DNA from: Occultella aeris
GTDB lineage: Bacteria; Actinomycetota; Actinomycetes; Actinomycetales; Beutenbergiaceae
Length of the DNA: 64,000 nt
Assembly (NCBI RefSeq): GCF_902703175.1
Contig: NZ_CACRYJ010000068.1
Span: forward strand, 1-64,000
Direction of reading: 5' to 3'
The position numbers and the translations under genes are program-made. The notes under the pieces were generated by a model. The model did not search any database and was not told the DNA's origin. It saw nothing but the letters and a program-made list of their open reading frames with translations. Of this stretch, positions 23,509-31,776 are shown in pieces; position 1 is the first letter of the stretch, and every line of letters begins with the position of its first letter.

Positions 23509-24345
23509 TCAGACCGTCTTGCGGGTGCGGTGGATACCCACCCACAGCCCGACGGCGCAGGTCAGCGCCGCCGCCACCCAGCCCCACAGCACCTCGGCGG
23601 CTCCGAAGGACCCGCTGAGCAGGGCTCGCTCCGCCTCCACGATGTAGGTCAGCGGGTTGAACTGCGCCGCGACCTGCATCCAACTCGGTGCGCTCTCCAG
23701 CGGCAGCATCATGCCGGAGAGGATGAGCAGCGGGAACAGGAGCGCCTGCTGCACCCCCCAGAACAGCCACTCCCGGCTCTTCGCGGCCAGCGCCAGCGCC
23801 ATCGACAGCGCACCCACGCCGATCCCGAACAGGCCGAGCAGGGCCAGGCCGACGAGCAGGTGCAGTGGGTAGAGACGGAAGCCGAACGGCACACAGATCA
23901 GCACGATGATCAGCCCCTGCACCACCAGCGGTGCGAACTCCTTGAGCGAGCGCCCGATCAGGATCGCGGACCTGTTCAGCGGCGTGGCCAGTACCCGCTC
24001 GTAGGACCCGGTCATCAGTTCGTACAGCAGGTTCGATCCGGTCATCGAGGTACCGAACAGGGAGATCATCACGATCACCCCGGGCACGAACCACTGCAGC
24101 GTCTCGGCCGTGGAACCGCCGCCACCACCGAGGCCGCCGACTGCGCCGGTCAGCATCGGCGCGAACAGGCCGAGGAAGACCAGCGGCTGCAGCAACGAGA
24201 AGATCAGCGTGAACGGGTCGCGGATGACGAGCAGGATCTCCCGAACGAACACGGCGCCGACGTCGCCGATGAACTTGCTGGCGCCGGTGTGCAGCAGCAC
24301 GGTCCGGACCTCGCGTTCGGGCTCCTGGGTGAGCGTGGACATCAC
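23509..24345 (-). CDS. ABC-2 type exporter permease (DrrB-like)
   Basis: Membrane subunit of 278 aa. A cytoplasmic N-terminus is followed by six predicted helices (for example FTLIFSLLQPLVFLGLFAPM, WFVPGVIVMISLFGTSMTG, LLVGLALLGLFGIGVGALSM). The ABC-2 signature region is LATPLNRSAILIGRSLKEFAPLVVQG. It partners the ATPase encoded just upstream, whose stop overlaps its start (ATGA). Relatives export antibiotics or lipids, or confer drug resistance. A divergent TetR gene and two operators point to ligand-induced expression. Confidence 0.9.
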   Translation of the reverse strand: MMSTLTQEPEREVRTVLLHTGASKFIGDVGAVFVREILLVIRDPFTLIFSLLQPLVFLGLFAPMLTGAVGGLGGGGGSTAETLQWFVPGVIVMISLFGTSMTGSNLLYELMTGSYERVLATPLNRSAILIGRSLKEFAPLVVQGLIIVLICVPFGFRLYPLHLLVGLALLGLFGIGVGALSMALALAAKSREWLFWGVQQALLFPLLILSGMMLPLESAPSWMQVAAQFNPLTYIVEAERALLSGSFGAAEVLWGWVAAALTCAVGLWVGIHRTRKTV

Positions 24346-25307
24346 GCGGCCTCCTCTCGCAGGCTGCGCCCGGTCAGGTTGAGGAAGACGTCATCCAGGC
24401 TGGCCCGCCTGAGGTCGGCCGAGGTGACCGTGTGTCCCGCCAGGCGCAGCGCCTCGATCGCGGCCGGCAACCGGTCCGATCCGTGCGCGGTGGTGATCAC
24501 GGCGACCAGCGCGGCGCCCGGTCCCGGTTCGGTGCGCACCTCGCCACCGGCGCCCGCGAGCAGCGCGGTGATCTCCTCGGCTCGGCCGCCGGAGGCCAGC
24601 GTTAACGTGATCACGTCGTCGGCGTACTCGCGCTTGAGGACTGACGGCGGTGCATCGGCGATGATCGTGCCGTGGTCGATGACCACCACGCGTTCGGCCA
24701 TGGTGTCCGCCTCGTCCAGGTAGTGCGTGGTGAGCACGATGGTCATGCCGTAGCGCTGTCTCATCGCGCCGATGTGCTCCCACAGGTTGGCCCGGCTGTG
24801 CGGGTCCAGCCCGGTGGTGGGTTCGTCGAGGAACAGCAGCGGCGGGTGGTTCATCAGTCCCATCGCCACGTCCAGACGGCGGCGCTGGCCCCCGGAGAGG
24901 CTCTGCACCGTGCGCTTCTCGAGGCCGGTGAGTTCGAGCGCTTCGAGCAGGTCCGAGGTGCGGCGCCGGTACTCCTCGGCGGGCAGCCCGTAGAACCGGC
25001 CCTGGTTGTGCACCTCGTCGAGTACCCGGTAGGAGTAGCCGCCGCCGTTCCCCTGTCCGATGTAACCGATCCGAGCGCGCACCTGCGCCGGGTCGGCGGT
25101 GACGTCCCAACCCGCCACCTCGGCGGTGCCGGAGCTGGGTTCGAGCAGGCTGGTGAGCATGCGCAGCGTGGTGGACTTCCCGGCTCCGTTCGGGCCGAGG
25201 AACGCGACGAGCTCACCCTCGTGGACGTCGACGTCGATGCTCTTGACCGCCTCGACGGTCTCCTTCTTGCGTTGGAAGGTCTTGGTCAGGCCTCGTGCGC
25301 GGATCAC
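24342..25307 (-). CDS. ABC exporter ATPase (DrrA-like)
   Basis: Nucleotide-binding subunit of 321 aa with Walker A (FLGPNGAGKSTTLR), Q-loop (IGYIGQ), signature LSGGQRRRLDVAMGL, Walker B and D-loop ([12 protein letters not shown]) and H-loop (VLTTHYLDEAD). The C-terminal 90 residues form the DrrA-type extension that docks on the permease. It is the first gene of a two-gene operon, 127 nt from the divergent TetR gene. Two GTAC palindromes lie in that gap. Confidence 0.93.
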   Translation of the reverse strand: MIRARGLTKTFQRKKETVEAVKSIDVDVHEGELVAFLGPNGAGKSTTLRMLTSLLEPSSGTAEVAGWDVTADPAQVRARIGYIGQGNGGGYSYRVLDEVHNQGRFYGLPAEEYRRRTSDLLEALELTGLEKRTVQSLSGGQRRRLDVAMGLMNHPPLLFLDEPTTGLDPHSRANLWEHIGAMRQRYGMTIVLTTHYLDEADTMAERVVVIDHGTIIADAPPSVLKREYADDVITLTLASGGRAEEITALLAGAGGEVRTEPGPGAALVAVITTAHGSDRLPAAIEALRLAGHTVTSADLRRASLDDVFLNLTGRSLREEAA

Positions 25308-25323
25308 CCTGGAGCTTCCTCTC

Positions 25324-25334
25324 GTACGGTGTAC
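25324..25334. promoter_or_regulatory. TetR-type operator, site 1
   Basis: GTAC-GGT-GTAC is a short palindrome 17 nt upstream of the ABC ATPase start. A second, similar site lies 35 bp away (start to start). Confidence 0.55.
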
Positions 25335-25358
25335 TGAAACTGAGTAACGGACGATATC

Positions 25359-25369
25359 ATACGCTGTAC
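25359..25369. promoter_or_regulatory. TetR-type operator, site 2
   Basis: ATAC-GCT-GTAC; its reverse complement GTAC-AGC-GTAT matches site 1. It overlaps a candidate -10 (TATCAT, 25355-25360). The two sites probably let the divergent TetR protein repress both the exporter and itself. Confidence 0.55.
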
Positions 25370-25434
25370 GGAAAGTGGCGGCCAGCAGATGTGGTCAGAT
25401 TGCTCCGCACGCGACGCAGAAGGGATGAGGGCCG

Positions 25435-26262
25435 GTGACGATCGAGGATCACGATGCGGACGGCGGTGACGGGCTGAAGCAGCTCGCCGCGCAGAAGGCG
25501 CGCGCCGACGGGTACCCGTTCGTCACCCGCACGCCTGAGGTGACTCGCCGGCTCGCGCTGCTCTGGTCGCCGCCGGGGCCGTCGATGAAGGGCCGGCCGG
25601 CCAGCACGAGCCTCGCGGAGGTGATCTCGGCGGGGCTGGCGGTGGTGCGGGCGGAGGGCCTCGAGGCGCTGTCCATGCGCAAGGTGGCCAAGGAGCTCGG
25701 CGTCGGCGCGATGTCGCTGTACACCTACGTACCCGGCCGCGCCGAGCTCATCGACCTGATGATCGACAGCGTCTATGGCGGACTCGGACTGCCCGAGGCG
25801 GGTGAACCCTGGCGGACGGCACTGGCGCAGTACTGCCGCGGGTTCTGGGCGCTCTACGAGCGCGAGCCTTGGCTGCTCCAGACGAACATGTGGCGTGCCC
25901 CGCTGTCACCGCGCGTGCTCGATGCCCAGGAGGCGGGTCTGCGCACCCTGATCCGCACGTCGCTGGCCCCTGTCCAGGTGGTGCAGACCATCGGCCTGGT
26001 GGACACGGTGCTGCAGGGCCTCGCGCGCAGCTCGATCGCCGAGTCCGTCGACCGCGACGCCAGTGGGGTCGGGCAGGACGACTACTGGGAGTCGATGAGC
26101 AGCTTCTGGGAGGACTGGTTCGACGTCGAGCGGTATCCGGTGATGACCGGGATCTATCTCGCGGGCGCCTTCGACAACGATGCCGGTGCGTTCGAGACGA
26201 CCTTGGAGCGGCTACTGGACGTGGTCGAGATGTCCATCGACGCAGCCGCGGAGGCCGGCTGA
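25435..26262 (+). CDS. TetR/AcrR-family transcriptional regulator
   Basis: Protein of 275 aa, longer than usual because of a 55-residue N-terminal extension. The helix-turn-helix is SLAEVISAGLAVVRAEGLEA with LSMRKVAKELGVGAMSLYTYV. The C-terminal ligand-binding region resembles TetR_C_1-type actinobacterial regulators. It is divergent from the DrrAB-like exporter and most likely represses it until a ligand binds. GTG 25435 is the first start in frame; an internal start nearer the HTH is possible. Confidence 0.88.
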   Translation: MTIEDHDADGGDGLKQLAAQKARADGYPFVTRTPEVTRRLALLWSPPGPSMKGRPASTSLAEVISAGLAVVRAEGLEALSMRKVAKELGVGAMSLYTYVPGRAELIDLMIDSVYGGLGLPEAGEPWRTALAQYCRGFWALYEREPWLLQTNMWRAPLSPRVLDAQEAGLRTLIRTSLAPVQVVQTIGLVDTVLQGLARSSIAESVDRDASGVGQDDYWESMSSFWEDWFDVERYPVMTGIYLAGAFDNDAGAFETTLERLLDVVEMSIDAAAEAG

Positions 26263-26296
26263 GCGGCCCCCGCGGCGCGAACCGGATCGGGCAGGG

Positions 26297-26734
26297 TCAG
26301 GCGAGCGACGCCGTCAGCGTGATCTCGGTGCCCGCGAGGGCCTTCGAGACCGGGCAGCCCTCCTTCGCCGCGACGGCGAGCTTCTGGAAGTCCTCCTCCG
26401 AGAGGTTCTCGACCGTCGCCGAGACGGTCAGGTGGATGCCGGTGATCGCGGCGCCACCCTCGGCGCCCGGGTCGAACGTGACCTTGGCGCCGGTGTTTAT
26501 CTGCGTCGGCGGAGTGCCGTTGGAGTCGAGCACGTTCGAGAACGCCATCGAGTAGCACGCGGCGTGCGCGGCACCGATGAGCTCCTCGGGGTTGGTGGTA
26601 CCGCCGTTCTCCTCGGTGCGCGCCTTCCAGTTGATGTCGAAGGTCGCGAGCTTGGAGCTGTCCAGGCTCGCTGAGCCCGACCCCTGGAACAGGTTCCCGG
26701 ACCAGGATGCGCTTGCACGGCTGACGAGTGCCAT
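26297..26734 (-). CDS. osmC: OsmC-family peroxiredoxin
   Basis: Organic hydroperoxide-reducing protein of 145 aa. The two active cysteines are in EELIGAAHAACYSMAFSNVL and AAKEGCPVSKAL, and the conserved NPEELIGAA helix is intact. The start is set by GGAGG seven nt before the ATG. The larger open frame upstream is noise. A second OsmC-type protein is encoded at 50037-50525. Confidence 0.92.
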   Translation of the reverse strand: MALVSRASASWSGNLFQGSGSASLDSSKLATFDINWKARTEENGGTTNPEELIGAAHAACYSMAFSNVLDSNGTPPTQINTGAKVTFDPGAEGGAAITGIHLTVSATVENLSEEDFQKLAVAAKEGCPVSKALAGTEITLTASLA

Positions 26735-26823
26735 CTGTCGATTCCTCCTTCGCCCGCCCGGACGTTCCGTGCGCGGCGTCGTGAGCCAGTCTGCCCCGCC
26801 GGCCGCCTTCGCGACAGCGCGGT

Positions 26824-27519
26824 TCAGGACCCGGGCGCACCGACGTGCTCGCGGAGGAATCGGGCCACGTCCTCGAGCTCGGCGGCGGCGACGGAGTGGC
26901 CCACACCGGGGTATCGGCGCTCGGTGAGGTCGACGTGTGAGGTGAGGAACGCCGTCGTGCGTTGGACGGCGATGGCCGGGATGACCGGATCGGCCTCGTC
27001 GCGGCCCCAGAACACCGGCGGGCGGATCTGCGAGAGGGCCTCGTCGCCGGCCACGAGTCCACCGGCGGTGAAGCCGGACAGGACCACGCCGCACGCGTAG
27101 TCCTCGGGGTTGTGTCGCAGTAGGTGGGTCACCATTGCGCCGCCCTGGGAGAACCCCAGCAGGGCGACCGGCCCCGGTGTGCGGACCCGTGCGTGCGTGT
27201 GCTCCAGCCAGCGGCGGATCCCCCGCACACCGGCGTCGAGGTAGGCCGGGTCCGGGCGGCCCGGGTCAGTGATCGGGAACCAGGCGTAACCGCGGCCGGC
27301 GCCGACCTCGACCGGCAGCGGCGCCCGCAGACTCGCGATCACGAACTCAGCCGGCAGGTGCGGGATCAGGCCGGCGAGGTCGGCCTCGTTGGAGCCGAAG
27401 CCGTGCAGCAGGACGAGCAGCGGACGCGCGTCGAGCGCCGCGTCGACCCGGTTCGGCGGTACCGACCAGACCGTCGCCCCGGCGTCCAGCGGCAGGGTCT
27501 CGGGGCGAAGTGTCGACAT
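26824..27519 (-). CDS. alpha/beta hydrolase (phospholipase/carboxylesterase family)
   Basis: Esterase of 231 aa. The oxyanion strand is [18 protein letters not shown], the nucleophile elbow is [10 protein letters not shown] (Ser), the acid is Asp in [10 protein letters not shown], and the base is His in YPGVGHSV. The fold and length match the LysoPLA/carboxylesterase (YpfH-like) group, which acts on small esters. No signal peptide is present. It is divergent from uvrB, with 83 nt between the starts. Confidence 0.88.
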   Translation of the reverse strand: MSTLRPETLPLDAGATVWSVPPNRVDAALDARPLLVLLHGFGSNEADLAGLIPHLPAEFVIASLRAPLPVEVGAGRGYAWFPITDPGRPDPAYLDAGVRGIRRWLEHTHARVRTPGPVALLGFSQGGAMVTHLLRHNPEDYACGVVLSGFTAGGLVAGDEALSQIRPPVFWGRDEADPVIPAIAVQRTTAFLTSHVDLTERRYPGVGHSVAAAELEDVARFLREHVGAPGS

Positions 27520-27590
27520 GGCGGAAGTCTGGCATGCCTCGTTCGGCCGACGGCGTACCGGCGCGATCGATGAATGTCAGCGGTCCGACG

Positions 27591-27596
27591 TACCTT
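27591..27596 (+). promoter_or_regulatory. -10-like box, uvrB
   Basis: TACCTT is followed by 6 nt and then the ATG of uvrB. A weak -35 (TCGATG) lies 18 nt upstream. A leaderless mRNA is inferred. Confidence 0.5.
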
Positions 27597-27602
27597 TGTC
27601 TC

Positions 27603-29693
27603 ATGCGCCCTGTCACCGATCTGCAGCGGACCGTCGCCCCGTTCGAGGTGATCTCCGAGTACACCCCCTCGGGGGACCAGCCGACCGCCATCGCCGACCT
27701 CACGGAGCGGTTGAAGGCGGGGGAGAAGGACGTGGTGCTCCTCGGTGCGACCGGTACCGGGAAGTCGGCGACCACGGCCTGGCTGATCGAACAGGTGCAA
27801 CGGCCCACTCTGGTGATGGCGCCGAACAAGACCCTGGCCGCCCAGTTGGCAACGGAGTTCCGCGAGCTCCTGCCGAACAACGCCGTCGAGTACTTCGTCT
27901 CCTACTACGACTACTACCAGCCCGAGGCGTACGTCCCGCAGTCGGACACCTACATCGAGAAGGACTCCTCGATCAACGATGAGGTCGAGCGGCTGCGGCA
28001 CTCGGCCACGAACAACCTGCTCACCCGGCGCGACGTCATCGTGGTCGCGTCGGTGTCCTGCATCTACGGTCTCGGCACCCCGCAGGAGTACGTGGACCGG
28101 ATGGTGCCGCTGCGGGTCGGGGACAGCATCGACCGCGACGATCTGCTCCGCCACTTCGTGACCATGCAGTACACCCGCAACGACATGGCCTTCACCCGGG
28201 GCACGTTCCGGGTCCGCGGAGACACCATCGAGATCATCCCCGTCTACGAGGAGCTCGCGATCCGGATCGAGATGTTCGGGGACGAGATCGAGTCCATCCA
28301 GACGCTGAACCCGCTCACGGGTGAGGTGGTGCGCTCGGAGACCGAGACGCACCTGTTCCCGGCCACCCATTACGTGGCGGGGCCGGAGCGGATGGAACGG
28401 GCGATCGGGACGATCGAGGTCGAGCTCGCCGAGCGGCTGGCCGAGTTCGAGGCTCAGGGCAAGCTCCTCGAGGCGCAGCGGCTGCGGATGCGCACCACGT
28501 ACGACATCGAGATGATGCGCCAGATCGGATCCTGCTCCGGGATCGAGAACTACTCGCGGCACATCGACGGGCGCGAGGCGGGCTCCGCCCCGCACACGCT
28601 GCTGGACTACTTCCCCGAGGACTTCCTGCTCGTCATCGACGAGTCACACGTCACCGTGCCGCAGATCGGAGCCATGTTCGAAGGGGACTCCTCCCGTAAG
28701 CGCACCCTGGTCGAACACGGGTTCCGGCTGCCGAGCGCGATGGACAACCGTCCGCTGCGGTGGGAGGAGTTCCTGGACCGGATCGGGCAGACGGTATACC
28801 TGTCCGCCACCCCGGGCTCCTACGAGCTGTCCCAGTCCGACGGCGTCGTCGAGCAGATCATCCGGCCCACCGGTCTGGTCGACCCGAAGGTGGTCGTCAA
28901 GCCGACCCAGGGCCAGATCGACGACCTGCTCGCCGAGATCCGGGAGCGCGCGGGTCGGGACGAGCGGGTGCTGGTCACCACGCTCACCAAGAAGATGGCT
29001 GAGGACCTCACCGACTACTTCCTGGAACGGGACGTGCGGGTGCGCTACCTGCACTCCGAGGTGGACACGCTGCGCCGGGTGGAACTGCTCCGCGAGCTGC
29101 GCTCGGGTGTGTTCGACGTGCTCGTCGGCATCAACCTCCTCCGGGAGGGTCTCGACCTCCCCGAGGTGTCCCTGGTGAGCATCCTGGACGCGGACAAGGA
29201 GGGCTTCCTGCGCTCGTCCACGTCCCTGATCCAGACGATCGGGCGGGCCGCACGGAACGTGTCCGGTGAGGTGCACATGTACGCGGACTCGATCACGCCG
29301 TCCATGAAGATGGCACTGGAGGAGACCGACCGGCGCAGGGAGAAGCAGGTCGCCTACAACACGGCGAACGGCATCGACCCGACCCCGCTGCGGAAGCGGA
29401 TCGGGGACATCACCGAGATGCTCGCCCGCGAGGAGATCGACACGAAGGAGCTCCTGTCCGGTGGCTACCGCCAGCAGGGCAAGGGACGCGGTGGGAAGGC
29501 GCCCACGCCGAGCACCACTCGCGAGAAGCTCGCGGGGGCGGCTGCATCGGATCTCGCGGACCTCATCCAGGAGCTGAACGACCAGATGCACGCGGCGGCG
29601 GAGGAGTTGCAGTTCGAGCTCGCGGCCCGGCTCCGCGACGAGGTCTCCGACCTGAAGAAGGAACTGCGGCAGATGACGCAGGCGACGGCCTGA
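27603..29693 (+). CDS. uvrB: excinuclease ABC subunit UvrB
   Basis: Central helicase-like protein of nucleotide excision repair, 696 aa. Motifs: Walker [14 protein letters not shown], the beta-hairpin that inserts at the lesion ([12 protein letters not shown]), the DEAD-like [11 protein letters not shown], motif V/VI ([24 protein letters not shown]), and the C-terminal UVR motif (about 650-690) that binds UvrC. It receives DNA from UvrA and recruits UvrC, both also in this window but not adjacent. The ATG at 27603 is chosen over the open frame from 27510, which overlaps the hydrolase and lacks family residues. Confidence 0.97.
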   Translation: MRPVTDLQRTVAPFEVISEYTPSGDQPTAIADLTERLKAGEKDVVLLGATGTGKSATTAWLIEQVQRPTLVMAPNKTLAAQLATEFRELLPNNAVEYFVSYYDYYQPEAYVPQSDTYIEKDSSINDEVERLRHSATNNLLTRRDVIVVASVSCIYGLGTPQEYVDRMVPLRVGDSIDRDDLLRHFVTMQYTRNDMAFTRGTFRVRGDTIEIIPVYEELAIRIEMFGDEIESIQTLNPLTGEVVRSETETHLFPATHYVAGPERMERAIGTIEVELAERLAEFEAQGKLLEAQRLRMRTTYDIEMMRQIGSCSGIENYSRHIDGREAGSAPHTLLDYFPEDFLLVIDESHVTVPQIGAMFEGDSSRKRTLVEHGFRLPSAMDNRPLRWEEFLDRIGQTVYLSATPGSYELSQSDGVVEQIIRPTGLVDPKVVVKPTQGQIDDLLAEIRERAGRDERVLVTTLTKKMAEDLTDYFLERDVRVRYLHSEVDTLRRVELLRELRSGVFDVLVGINLLREGLDLPEVSLVSILDADKEGFLRSSTSLIQTIGRAARNVSGEVHMYADSITPSMKMALEETDRRREKQVAYNTANGIDPTPLRKRIGDITEMLAREEIDTKELLSGGYRQQGKGRGGKAPTPSTTREKLAGAAASDLADLIQELNDQMHAAAEELQFELAARLRDEVSDLKKELRQMTQATA

Positions 29694-29738
29694 GACCTGG
29701 GGCCCGCCCGCGCGGGGTGTGCTGGGGCAACGCGACCG

Positions 29739-31562
29739 TCACGGCGCCAGGGTCGTGATCACCCACTCCGCCGCGGTCCAGTCCTGCGCGGATACCGCGG
29801 CGGCGTCCGCGACGAGGGCCGCGGGATCAAGGGTCAGCCCCCGGCTGGCGTCGGCGCCGAGCTCGGCCTGCTGCATCTGCTGGGCGTCGAACTCGACCGT
29901 GCTGATGAACAGTTTGAGAACGTCGACCGCGCGAGACCGGCCCGGGGCCACCGTCATCCGCACCATCGGCTCTCCGGCGGCGTCGAGGACCCAGGCCTCC
30001 TCGCCGGCCCCGAGCCAGGCGCCGCCACCCGGCAGCAGCGGCACCACGCCGTGGTCCTGGGTGAGCGCGAACAACGCACAGAACAGCCTGGGCCCGAGCC
30101 GGTTGACCACCCGGATCCGCGCGGGCGCCCACCGTTGCCCGCGTGGGCACCGCACCTCCACGGTGCCGTCCACGGGTAGCGGGGTGCCGTCCGGCTGCTC
30201 GACGGCGACGTCGACGGTCCCCACCGGGATCATGGTGCCCGGGTTGCGCCGGTCGAGCAGGTCGTGCCAGCGACCGATGTGCGCCGCCCGTCCGGGATCC
30301 CCGCCTGCGTCGCCGGAGAGGTCACCGGCCGTGCCACCGCCCACGTCGCCGGCGTCCGTGCGGCCGCCGACCGGGCCAGCACTCGCCGTGCCGCCAGCCG
30401 GGCCGCCCGGGGCGTGGCCCGCACGGCCGACGCTCGCGCGATACGTGCGCGCGGGATCGAGGGCGCCCTCGCCGTCGGTGATCCGGACGTCGCTCTCGCC
30501 GACCCGCACCTGCGTGAGAACACCCCGCGCGAGCGGTCCGGCCGAGGTTGGCGGCGCTCCGCTCTGCGGCGTACCGGCCCGCGGGGTACCGATCGGGAAC
30601 AGTGCGATCTCCGTGCGGCCAACGGCGACGTCCGGGAGTCCGTGCACCGCCCCGCCGTCGAGCAGCCACCCACCACCGCGGATGCTCACCGTGAACGGGT
30701 GCGCGGCCAGCACCGCGGCTCCGCCGAGGAACGGCCGGTCGAGGTCGCCCGGCTCGGAGACTTCGAGCTGCGGGCTCTGATCTGCGACGAGGTCCAGGGT
30801 GGCCGCGCTGCACATCCGGTGGATGTCCCGGTAGGAGAGCGGCCCGATCGCACCCGTGAGAGCCCGCTCGAGGCCCGCCGAGAGCACACCCCTGATAACA
30901 CCCCGCACCGGTCGCTCCTTGGCCTTCTGGTCCGACCGGCAGGCGGACAACGCCACCCAGCGGGCGGCCGGACCGCCGCCGGGTCCGGGCGGCCTCGCCT
31001 CGCCAAGGCCCCTGGTGGTCGGCAGGGACAGGCTCACCCCCGGCGGGCGGATCCGCTCGTCCGCAGGCGCCGCGCGGACACCGCCGGTGTCGTCGTCGAT
31101 CGTGCGGGTCCCGCCCCCCGAGTGGCAGCAGTCGAGCACGGCGAGCACATGACCACCGTGCCCCGCGGCCAGGCCGAGCAGTTGCGAGAGCTCCTTGTCC
31201 GCCAGGTCGAACACGCCGGGAGTGCGGGCGTCGTAGGGGACCAGGGTCTCGATCAGTCGATCGGGCTCGGCGTGCCAGATCGACTCCGGTGCCTGCTCCT
31301 GGGAGCCGTGCCCGCTGTACCAGAACACGGCGACATCGTCCGGCCCGGTGCCGCCCAGGTGTTCGACGAACGCAGCGATCAGAGCCTCCCTGGTCGCCTC
31401 GGCGTCACGGAGGGTGCGCACCTCCAGCGTGGCCCCCGCGGACTCCGCGCGCACCCGCAGAACCTGCTCAGCCGCCGCGACATCGTTGCCGCAGCCCGCG
31501 AGAGGCGTGATCGCGAGGTAGTCGTCGATACCCACGAGAAGTGCGCGAACGGTGCCGGCCAT
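29739..31562 (-). CDS. caspase-family (peptidase C14) protein with C-terminal accessory domain
   Basis: Protein of 607 aa. Residues 1-250 form a caspase/metacaspase p20-like domain: RALLVGIDDY first strand, catalytic His85 in WYSGHGS, catalytic Cys146 in AVLDCCHSGG, and a substrate-pocket-like WVALSACRSDQKAKE with FTAGL-like LSAGLERAL. The middle (about 385-455) is Gly/Ala/Pro-rich linker. The C-terminal 150 residues contain FALTQDHGVVPLLP and look like the DUF4384-type beta domain often fused to bacterial caspases (tentative). No signal or membrane segment is seen, so it is cytoplasmic. GGGAGG precedes the ATG. It is divergent from a CHAT-domain membrane protein; a joint role in regulated proteolysis or cell death is inferred. 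Confidence 0.88.
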   Translation of the reverse strand: MAGTVRALLVGIDDYLAITPLAGCGNDVAAAEQVLRVRAESAGATLEVRTLRDAEATREALIAAFVEHLGGTGPDDVAVFWYSGHGSQEQAPESIWHAEPDRLIETLVPYDARTPGVFDLADKELSQLLGLAAGHGGHVLAVLDCCHSGGGTRTIDDDTGGVRAAPADERIRPPGVSLSLPTTRGLGEARPPGPGGGPAARWVALSACRSDQKAKERPVRGVIRGVLSAGLERALTGAIGPLSYRDIHRMCSAATLDLVADQSPQLEVSEPGDLDRPFLGGAAVLAAHPFTVSIRGGGWLLDGGAVHGLPDVAVGRTEIALFPIGTPRAGTPQSGAPPTSAGPLARGVLTQVRVGESDVRITDGEGALDPARTYRASVGRAGHAPGGPAGGTASAGPVGGRTDAGDVGGGTAGDLSGDAGGDPGRAAHIGRWHDLLDRRNPGTMIPVGTVDVAVEQPDGTPLPVDGTVEVRCPRGQRWAPARIRVVNRLGPRLFCALFALTQDHGVVPLLPGGGAWLGAGEEAWVLDAAGEPMVRMTVAPGRSRAVDVLKLFISTVEFDAQQMQQAELGADASRGLTLDPAALVADAAAVSAQDWTAAEWVITTLAP

Positions 31563-31662
31563 GTGTTCCTCCCTTGTCGCCGGCCGTGATGCTCAAGTCT
31601 CGCGCGGTCGGACCTGCCGCGACGGGTGATTCGGCGATCGTCCCCGGGTGAATCCGCCGGCT

Positions 31663-31682
31663 CACGGGAATCACACGGGAAT
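31663..31682. repeat. tandem CACGGGAAT repeat in the caspase/CHAT divergent promoter region
   Basis: CACGGGAAT occurs at 31663-31671 and 31674-31682, one helical turn (11 bp) apart. A GACAAT -10-like box (31710-31715) lies 28 nt downstream, facing the CHAT gene. The repeats sit where an activator bound next to -35 would be. Confidence 0.45.
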
Positions 31683-31776
31683 TCGCTGTGCCGGGCTGCG
31701 CAGTGGTCGGACAATGGAACCGAGCCGTCCTCGGCGTTCACCGATGAACGCGGTCCGCGGAGCGGAGGTGTTACTC

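Noticed and set aside
27510-27602. N-terminal extension of UvrB
   Set aside because: The extra 31 codons overlap the divergent hydrolase gene and lack family similarity; a -10 box sits immediately before the ATG at 27603.
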